Source: Diadema setosum (Eukaryota > Echinodermata > Echinoidea > Diadematoida > Diadematidae). Taken from it: a stretch of 64,000 nucleotides of DNA. Under the pieces are notes generated by a model that saw only the letters and a list, made by a program, of their open reading frames with translations, was not told where the DNA came from and did no database searches. The translations under genes and the position numbers were made by a program. Shown in pieces: positions 55,906-64,000 of the stretch. The stretch lies in assembly GCF_964275005.1 (NCBI RefSeq), contig NC_092686.1, forward strand, positions 45,630,333-45,694,332. The letters are read 5' to 3'. Position 1 is the stretch's first letter, and each line of letters begins with the position of its first letter.

Positions 55906-56732
55906 GCTAGGAATATTAGAATTTGTAACTTATTATATTACATGTAGGCCTAACGTTAGGTTCTACAGGTAGGCCTAAAGCATAGCAGTACCACTACCAT
56001 ACCACTGTATTACGAGGTAAGGTAAGAGTGAATGACTGCTACAGTGCTAGCTAACACTAACAGTTATTTAACTACAGTTAGAGTCTAACGAGTAACGTTA
56101 GATCTATCTCACTAACGTTAACGTTAGTTAGGCTTAACAAATGTTAGTTTAGAGTTCTATTCTGAGACTTGAGTCAGACAGAGGATAGGATTAGGAGATC
56201 ATACAGACTGCCTTCTAATCATTTTATCAGTTTATGGACGATGGACCACATGCATTGTGACATGCTGCTACATGTCATTGATTGATAGATCTAATCATCT
56301 AGGGCCTATGTAATAATTTATGTTTTATATTTACATTAACATTAGAATAGATACATCCATTACATACATAACAAGAGACAATTGATGCCATTGTTGCCCA
56401 GCCCATCCATGGCATGGCATTTACATTACAATTGTATATAAAGCATAACTTGGAATCTATAGTCATTCGAGAGTGAATTGCATGCAGCTTGATATAGATT
56501 TATTATTATATTAATAATAATGTACAATTGTAAGCTGCATGCTGGTGTGACTCAATTGACAATAAATACTGCTAGCACAGCACTTTTTGATCATAGTAGC
56601 ATACTACACTGTACATACCCACTACTGAACAGGGAGGGCACTTCAGGAATAACAGTGACAGCAGTCGGGTAGATCTCTATAGTCTAACTATTACACTGAC
56701 GTGTATGATATCATGCTTTTGATCTCAAATTT
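55906..56732. other. Spacer rich in TAACGTTA and AGGCCTA words
   Basis: CTAACGTTA/TAACGTTAG recurs several times at 55950-56130; no gene or transposon boundary is supported. Confidence 0.4.
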
Positions 56733-57558
56733 CTTGTACCTTGTACCTTGTAGTAGTTATCCTCAAAGACCTCCGCTAGGCCTATAGGAAGGGTGACTGG
56801 GGGGCTGGCGAGAGTGGTAGCACCAGCTTATTTTGCTTTATGAAAGCTTTGATTTTTTAGTTTGATTCTGAAGACTTCTGTACTCTTGTCTGGGATAATA
56901 TTATTTCTTTTGGGAGGTCGTTCCAGAGGGAAATTACATCTGGGAAGAATGATTTTGCTAGCTTGCTTGTGGAGATGAAGGTTGATACGGCGTCGTACTT
57001 CTCATCGTGTGTCCGCCATAGCCTGGTTACTTTCTTTGAGGTGTATTGTGGAGATCTAGGTCAAGTTCACCATGGATGAGCTTGTAAAAGCTGATGAGGC
57101 ATACAAGTGTAGATGTTGTCTTCTATCCTCCAGGGGAATCCAGCCAAGTGTGTTCATCATATTATTGACACTATGCACTAGACTCTCTAGAGAAGTTTCC
57201 TGTTATGAATCGAGGTGCATGCCTTTGTACCATTTTGAGTGATTTGGTGTTCTTGGCCGTGCCTGGATGCCATGCTATGGAAGCGTACTCAAGATGAGGT
57301 CTTACTAAGGTGTGGTAGAGTCATTCTTTAACTGTTTTGGAGCAGTGGTGGAAGTTCCTTCTTATGAAGTTTAAGGCCCTTGTGTACCCTTGTTGATGGA
57401 GTGTTGGGTCTGTTTATCCCATTTCAGATTGTTTTCTATGTAGATCCCTAAGTATTGGTGACTTTCGACTCCTTGGAGGTGTTCGCCAAGTAGTGTGTAC
57501 TTGGTATGCCCTGGGTTGTGTTTTCTAGAAATTCTCTTAAAAGGGCATTTTACCGGTT
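56733..57558 (-). mobile_element. LINE ORF2 C-terminal part with (CAAGGTA)n tail
   Basis: The minus strand carries, in several frames, VESHQYLGIYIENNLKWDKQ, then WHPGTAKNTKSLKMVQR, LISFYKLIHGELDLD and a WNDLP-type ending. The 3' end is a short CAAGGTA tandem tail (complement of 56733-56752). Its first residues continue exactly where the RT fragment at 59582-60600 stops, so both may be one element. Confidence 0.78.
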
Positions 57559-59592
57559 TTTTTTTTTTTTATATGTTGTTCTTTTATTTCTAAAAGACCC
57601 AGCGGTGCAAACAGAATCAAAATTTCATAACGATTAAGTCCGTAATTTAATGTTAAAAATTGAACTTTTTAGGTGAGTATTATGCTAATGAGCTGACGAG
57701 CCCGGATATTATGATGTCACAGGTGCTCTCACTATTACTGATTACAAGTGCTTGCATACGCGTACGTTAATTCGTATCGAGTAGCAGACGACGCTTAGGC
57801 CTAATTTAGCTAACAGGCGGCGCTTGTGTACTGTTCTATCCATGTAGATATCTCAAATTTCACTAAACCAAATCGCACCAAAATTACAGGATATACTTCA
57901 TAGCATATTTCAAAGTATTCTCTTATATTTGAACGAAATCAGTAATCGAGAAGTATCAATATTGACGCCGACTTTCAAGTCGTCACTCAAAAAAAAAATC
58001 ACTCTTCGCGAGAGATCTTGGCGAACGCAAGATGCACAATCTAGAACTGAAGTTAGCCGACTAGTACTGTGTGAACGGGGAATTTGCGCGAGAACTAAAC
58101 TCAAAAGTGTAATGATTTTTGCGACTTGTGTGATATAGGAACTACATTTTTCATTCAACTTACCACAAATAATTTGTAAATTTATTTATTGCCCCCGATT
58201 ACTTGAAAGATTTGTCACATGATATTTAATGGCTAACTTCAGTCTGTGCGTGCGCAGCAGATAGACACTCTAGGTAGGGCCTGGCCGCAATCACTCATGT
58301 TAGTCGTAGAGCAGATTATATTTAGCGACGCCGACAGGAAAGTCGACATCTACACTTACACTTCCCGACATGTGATTTGTTTCCAATTAATGTGAGCTGT
58401 TGGATATGAATCATAAAGTACTTCCTGTGAGTTTGGTGCCATTTGGCAAGGTGAATTTTGAGATATCTACATGGATACGGAAATACGCTAGCACTGTACC
58501 TTCACCAGTGCTGGGATCGCGAAGCGGCGACACCGTGTTAGAATCTACGTGGTCAGGCCACTCTTCCGAGATATGGGTCCTAACGTTAGTAGGCCTACTG
58601 AAACAAACTGTTAGATCTAACATTAGTCCTTGGTGTAAAGAACACCACTATGAGATTTACTCGACTACAAAACATCGGAAATCCATAAAGCAGATACCTT
58701 GCCTGAAAAATTCAGCACAGGAACAACAGTGCCTGCAGGACAAGGGTCCAGATCTAGATCTGGGGTCTGGACTTTCGTCTGGACTTTCTTCAAGTTCTGG
58801 CAGCAGGGTATGTAAATACGCTGTGCCTTAGCGCTGTGCACATAGGGCCTACAGCTGCAATGTCGACGGTGAGTGAGTGTAGTGGTAGGGCCTACTCATC
58901 AAAACTTGGACTGCCACGTAGAACCTACTCCTTGACTGCTCAGTAGTCCTAGTCCTAGTTCTAGTATTTCAGAGTCTATGTTTACTGGGTACCGTTTTCA
59001 TCTCACTAAGCGTAAATCGTGCGTGCCGTTGAAGAGAGTCTATCTACATTTGGATTTTCGAGATTCACTCAGCCCTCATTTACGTTAGATACTAGAGTAG
59101 TTTGAACTGGCGAACCATCGCTCAATCATGATCATCAATGCGTAAACGTTACTTACACACGATCTTCTATGGGCAGCACGTTCGGATAACGATGCCAATT
59201 TCATTTTGCATATCTGGAATTTCCCCACAAGTTTTATCTAAATAAAAAGCTGTTGAAGAGCTTGCTTTTAAAGATTAATAGATATTGTTTAACATATTTA
59301 TTATAGCTCCATATTGCGATTATACTAAATAACAGCTTTTGGAGTGCTTCGTGTGAGATTTCATCAGTAAATTGGCATTATGTAGTTCGTCTTGCTAATG
59401 TCGGAGTTGTGCACAAAGAGCACCTGTGACGCAGGCCAAATTGCATGGATCGTTCCATGGCTTGCTCGTTTTCATTTTTTTCAAAAAATAATTACAGGCT
59501 TATCCTGGGTTTTACAATCCTCTCTTTCCAGTAATAGGCATCAAAAAATGTAGATTAGAATTATCAGACAATTAGAAAATGTCAGTACAGTT
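57559..59592. other. Block between two LINE parts; unrecognised, with ORF 58400-58831
   Basis: Relatively GC-richer, CpG-containing sequence. The longest frame (58400-58831, plus, 143 codons, starting MDMNHKVLPVSLVPFGKVNF) is unknown to me and lacks obvious domains. It may be chance, an insert that split the LINE, or an unannotated exon. A nearly repeated 19-bp word (TTCTCTTAAAAGGGCATTT at 57543, TTCTTTTAACGGAGCACTT at 59594) borders it. Confidence 0.35.
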
Positions 59593-60600
59593 TTCTTTTA
59601 ACGGAGCACTTCATTGCATTGAATTTCATTCCCCATGTGTTTGCCCATGTGACTAAATTGTCAAGATCTTCTTGCAAGGATTTTTCATCTGAAAGGTTAG
59701 ATATTGTACAGTAGACTATGCAGTCATCTGCAAACAATCTTACTGTGTGTGTTGACTGCATCTGGGAGGTCATTGATATAGTGTACAAGATGAACAAGTG
59801 GGGACTGAGCACAGTGCCTTGTGGTATATACCGCTTAGTACTGGCTTCCAGTCAGATGTTTTACCATTGACGACTGTCCTTTGGTGACGGCATGTCAGGA
59901 AGGATTTTATCCAGGCAAGGTTCTTGTTGCAGAAACCGTACATGTGAAGCTTCTGTAGTAGCTTCTGATGTTGAACGATGTCAAAAGCTTTACTGAAGTC
60001 AAGGACAGCAATGTCACATGTATCTTTGTTGTTGTAGTTTGAGGCGAGATCATGGATAGTAGCTACAGTACCAGTTGGGTTTCACATGATCTACTCGGTC
60101 TGAAGGCATGCTGGTGATCAGTGATGATTGAGTTAGTGGAAAGGTGCTTCATCAGTTGGCTGTGTAGTATATGTTCCATCAGTTTACAGCATACACTGGT
60201 TAGGGATATAGGACGGTAATTTATAGCTGGTTCGTTCTTGTCACCTCTCTTGTAAATAGCAGCAATGTTGGCTTTATGCCAATCTTCAGGTAGCTGTCCT
60301 TGGTCGTAGAATTGTTTGAATATAAACTGGAGGACCAGGGCTAATTGTTCGGCTACAAGTTTTCAGGATACGGTTTGGAATATTATCCGGGCCTGCTGCC
60401 TTTGAGACATCTAATTTATTCAAACTCATGCATCTCTGGTACACTACTTGGTGGAAGGTTGGGTACCTGGTTATTGTCCTTAGTGAAGACACTTTGGAAT
60501 TGTTCGGTTAGTATGTCCGCAGGTATTGTCCCCAAACAACTCATTATCCCGACAAATCCCATGAGCCAGACAAGTTTCTTGGTAGAATCCTGATGATAAC
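59582..60600 (-). mobile_element. LINE reverse-transcriptase core (CR1/Jockey-like)
   Basis: In minus-strand order: LDVSKAAGPDNIPNRILKTC, then AVLDFSKAFDIVQHQKLLQK, LAWIKSFLTCRHQRTVVNGK, and RLFADDCIVYC with the catalytic FADD box (about 59731-59700), ending WANTWGMKFNAMKCS. Frames change several times, so it is inactive. Confidence 0.88.
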
Positions 60601-61393
60601 ATTGTAAGCAAATTCCAAATGATGCAAGAGGAATATTTAACCCTTCTGAGATTTATGTTTAAGCTTCAAGATTTTTTGATAAAAGATGTTCATCCTTCTC
60701 CCTTAGTGATAGTGATATTGAGTCAACATGACCATCAAAGTACTGACAGTGGACAATTCAGTATTTACATGTACTCCTAGCTTTTATTTTTAGTAGCACA
60801 TGTCATGTCCTTTCTTTTTAACTATGTTAGAAATAATTCAGTGTGGTGATAGGGATGACTGTTCCTTAAGATGTACTTAGCAAGACATTTCTGTATTTCT
60901 GTTCTATTCATATCTTCAAAGACTTTTTTTTTTAAAGAACATATAAAATCAATGACAATCATGTACACAAAATCTTGTATCAGGGACCATCAGTAAAGAA
61001 CTCTCATTCCCTATTGACATAATTTTTATTAATTTAAAATCAGCAAGTCATGAGGTAGTGAATAATCATTTCCGTAATTGTGGCCATTCTACAAGTTTGA
61101 TATAAGCCCTACAGTTATTTTTACTTCATTCCAAAAGTGTACTTTGTCAATTCATGTATTTGGTTTGTTAGACTTGTTCGTCTTTTACTTTGGAATTGAT
61201 TTTACTATTCATCTTCTTTAATTGCTAATCATATTCCGTGAATGCTATTCTCTAAAATTGCTTTCCTTTTACAATTGAATGTTTGTGGTGATAAGAAGCA
61301 GTTGAGGAATTGTCCCTATAATGAAGTATCAATCAAAATTTAAATCTCCTTACAGAGTATTTTATTGTAGTTCCAGGAGATTGCTGGAGCAAG
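60601..61393 (+). other. BBS2 upstream region
   Basis: AT-rich; no TATA or X-box seen. TTACAG at 61350-61355 and ATTGTAG at 61364-61370 could be acceptors for a 5' UTR exon containing the start codon. Confidence 0.35.
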
Positions 61394-61510
61394 ATGTTGG
61401 TGCCAATATTCACCCTCAAACTCAACCACAAGATCAATCCTCGGATGGTCACCATTGGCAAATATGATGGCAAGCATCCCAATCTCACAGCTGCTACAAC
61501 AGCAGGAAAG
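61394..61510 (+). CDS. BBS2: BBS2 first coding exon
   Basis: BBS2 is a beta-propeller subunit of the BBSome, the coat complex that moves membrane proteins into and out of cilia (family knowledge). Residues 1-39, starting [19 protein letters not shown] then [18 protein letters not shown], against human MLLPVFTLKLRHKISPRMV. It has the same 39-codon length as the human first exon as I recall it. Donor AAAG|GTAGGT, phase 0. The four exons in the window encode residues 1-202 of about 720; the gene continues past the right edge. Confidence 0.95.
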
Positions 61511-61690
61511 GTAGGTGTCTTGATATCAAATAGAGATTTTGTTCTGTCTCTGGTACATAATGTCTTCAAATTTGGAGTGATACATAGAAAAAGTGAAATA
61601 TGCATATCTACATAAGATTATCCTTCATCAGATCGCTCCACAATACTGTCTTATTTTTTTCATATTACTTGTAGGAATTTGTTTGTCTCA

Positions 61691-61944
61691 TACTGTATAC
61701 GCAATATATTTTGCAAGTCTAAATTTTTGCGAATTGGGAATTCCCACTTTCGCGAGTGGTTAAATTTGTGATCGTGGAGTCATGTACTAAACAGAGAAAT
61801 GTACAACTTGTTGTACATGCATACGTCACATTCACAATGGGATCAGTGTCAATATTTTCGTGTGTCTTTAATTTTGCAAATAGCACCTGACTCGTGAAAT
61901 TCGCGAAAAATAAAAACCTCGTGAAATATTCGGTGTATACAGTA
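61691..61944. mobile_element. MITE with TACTGTATAC ends in BBS2 intron 1
   Basis: TACTGTATAC at 61691-61700 is the exact complement of 61935-61944. The interior carries TTTCGCGA and TTCGCGAAAA words and an inverted ACAACTTGTTGT. Same general MITE style as 53203-53403. Confidence 0.78.
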
Positions 61945-62214
61945 GTTCCATGCATGCCAATCACTCAGAGTAATCAAGTTTGTATTTCACGATGACATTC
62001 CAGAGATGATCATGTCCTTTTTCTGCTACTGTATATTTAAGGAATGGTGACTTGCAGCTACTGTACACGTAACTGCTTTGGTGGAGAAAGCTGCCTAAAA
62101 ATGTGTCAAATTATGTCCTTGTGAAGTTCATACATTCTAATTCTTGTATGTGGCTAGAGAGGAGTGTCCTCTGGTTGACGAAAAATAAACATAAGCTGTC
62201 TGTGCATCTTTCAG

Positions 62215-62436
62215 GTGTTTGTGCACAATCCCCACACTCGCACTGCCCGTGGAGGCAGAGCCAGCGAGATCGCAGTGGACTCTGACATCAGTCTCCTCAG
62301 CATCAACCAGAAAGTGAGTGGAGTCTGCGCAGGGTCCCTGGATACCATGGGGGTCAACGACCTGCTGATGGTGGGAACACAGACCAACCTCTTGGCCTAC
62401 GATGTGCAGAACAACACTGATGTGTTCTACAAGGAT
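62215..62436 (+). CDS. BBS2: BBS2 coding exon 2
   Basis: Acceptor CATCTTTCAG, donor GAT|GTAAGG, 74 codons. Encodes VFVHNPHTRTARGGRAS, then SDISLLSINQKVS and [20 protein letters not shown], matching human VFIHNPHTR, SDVSLLSINQAVS and [20 protein letters not shown]. Confidence 0.96.
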
Positions 62437-62680
62437 GTAAGGATCCCTTCAAATTATATTCACCGCTACTTATCTAGACTGTTTGACCAAAACTGTTGCA
62501 GTAAAGCCACTGCAGAAATATAATATTCATAGGGAGAGATATTGCCATGCTATAGAATTCACTACATGTATTGAAGACAACTGAGCTTTTCAATCAAATG
62601 GCAATTTTCTATCAGTTGTAAAGTAGCATGTATGCAGAGAGTGCTTTTCATTTCCCATGTTCATTTTTTCCCTCTCAAAG

Positions 62681-62806
62681 GCACCTGATGGAGTAAATGC
62701 CATTGTCATTGGAACCCTGGGGAACATTGATACACCCCTTGCCATCATCGGGGGCAACTGTGCCTTATCTGGATTTGACATTGAGGGCAATGACCTCTTC
62801 TGGACG
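62681..62806 (+). CDS. BBS2: BBS2 coding exon 3
   Basis: Acceptor CTCTCAAAG, 42 codons [16 protein letters not shown], then [18 protein letters not shown] and NDLFWT. The donor is ACG|GTTAGC, weaker than the others in this gene. A trinucleotide expansion begins within 10 bases of it. The frame stays open through the repeat as poly-Ser if the intron is not removed. Confidence 0.93.
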
Positions 62807-62811
62807 GTTAG

Positions 62812-63340
<529 letters not shown>

Positions 63341-63576
63341 TGTTGGGTTGTTTTTTGTGGTTTTTTTTTTGGGGGGGGATTTTTGTTTGTTTGCTCTTTT
63401 AAACCTGACTATGCACTTTTGTTTTCACACCTGCAAAGATAACTATTTTAACAGACAGATAGATATATGACCCTGTTAAAACGTTTTAGATAGCATTCTT
63501 CAGGGTAGATGTGTTCCTCTCAGAGATCAGCAAAGATACTTCAAGGTGTAACATTCCCTGTGCATTTATTTTACAG

Positions 63577-63717
63577 GTGACTGGAGACAATGTGTGCTCC
63601 CTGGCTCTTTGTGAGTACCTTGGAAACGGCAAACAGCAGCTCGTTGTAGGCTCAGAGGACTATGACATCAGGGTCTTTCAGGAAGATGAGATTATTGCCG
63701 AAATGACAGAAACAGAG
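63577..63717 (+). CDS. BBS2: BBS2 coding exon 4
   Basis: Acceptor TTATTTTACAG, donor GAG|GTAATG, 47 codons. Encodes [20 protein letters not shown], then [18 protein letters not shown] and AEMTETE, matching human VTGDNVNSLAL, LLVGSEDFDIRVFKEDEI and AEMTETE. The D-x-D/N-G propeller blade motif is relaxed to LGNGK. The next exon is beyond the window. Confidence 0.96.
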
Positions 63718-64000
63718 GTAATGGGATATTTTCAGCACTTTTTCTCTGTCGATGAAGATTGGTCATGAAGCGTATTCCTCTTGTTGTATTCATTGTAAAA
63801 TATGATATGCACTTGTATCATCATCAATACAACAAAAATTGTTTAAAGTCAACTTTGAAAATCTGTCAATGTTTGCCACCGTGTTATTTAGATAATGAAT
63901 ATAAACCAATTGCATTTTAACAGGAAATTGAGCTGTAGACCAATAGTTTTTATAAGGAAAGATGAAAACTGGATTGTGGCTATGATAGAAAGCTAAAGGA

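Overview
The window is eukaryotic, AT-rich, intron-rich and full of transposon remains. Three host genes are recognisable, and their exon boundaries resemble those of the vertebrate orthologues as I remember them. Together with the repeat families (TTAA-flanked MITEs, TTTTCGCG-type MITEs, a tRNA-derived SINE, CR1/L2-like and L1/Tx1-like LINEs), this suggests an invertebrate deuterostome, most likely a sea urchin or another echinoderm. The species call is inference. I saw no prokaryotic, viral or LTR-retroelement gene.

Layout. 1-1.2 kb: first coding exon of a DENND6-type Rab14 exchange factor on the minus strand, with a 15-bp minisatellite in its first intron; the gene runs off the left edge. 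1.2-32 kb: a gene-poor repeat desert. It holds a SINE, a four-copy dispersed repeat with a conserved stem (about 4.2, 12.2, 21.8 and 30.2 kb), a tandem repeat carrying RFX X-box-like palindromes, palindromic MITEs, a roughly 1-kb array of TGACGT/ACGTCA half sites and its partial copy, a 7.0-kb DNA element sitting inside a TTAA-flanked MITE, and L1/Tx1-like LINE remains. 32.4-50.1 kb: a complete beta-glucuronidase gene (GUSB, plus strand, 12 exons, 634 residues) with two complete tandem candidate last exons. Its introns hold a foldback element, an AGGTCA-rich repeat and several LINE fragments. 50.1-61.4 kb: spacer with MITEs, (TA)n runs and LINE remains. 61.4 kb to the end: the first four coding exons of BBS2 (plus strand, 202 residues, continuing past the right edge), with 123 uninterrupted CAG units in the third coding intron.

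The three genes are functionally separate as far as known: membrane-traffic GEF, lysosomal glycosidase and BBSome subunit. The observations most worth following are the paired GUSB terminal exons, the CAG tract in BBS2 (in frame as poly-serine if the intron is retained), the repeats that carry dense transcription-factor-like sites (CRE half sites, X-boxes, AGGTCA), the 7-kb element with seven iterated copies of its terminal motif, and MiT/TFE-type E-boxes just upstream of GUSB. All coordinates and splice calls were read by eye; family names rest on remembered protein and repeat hallmarks, not on searches.
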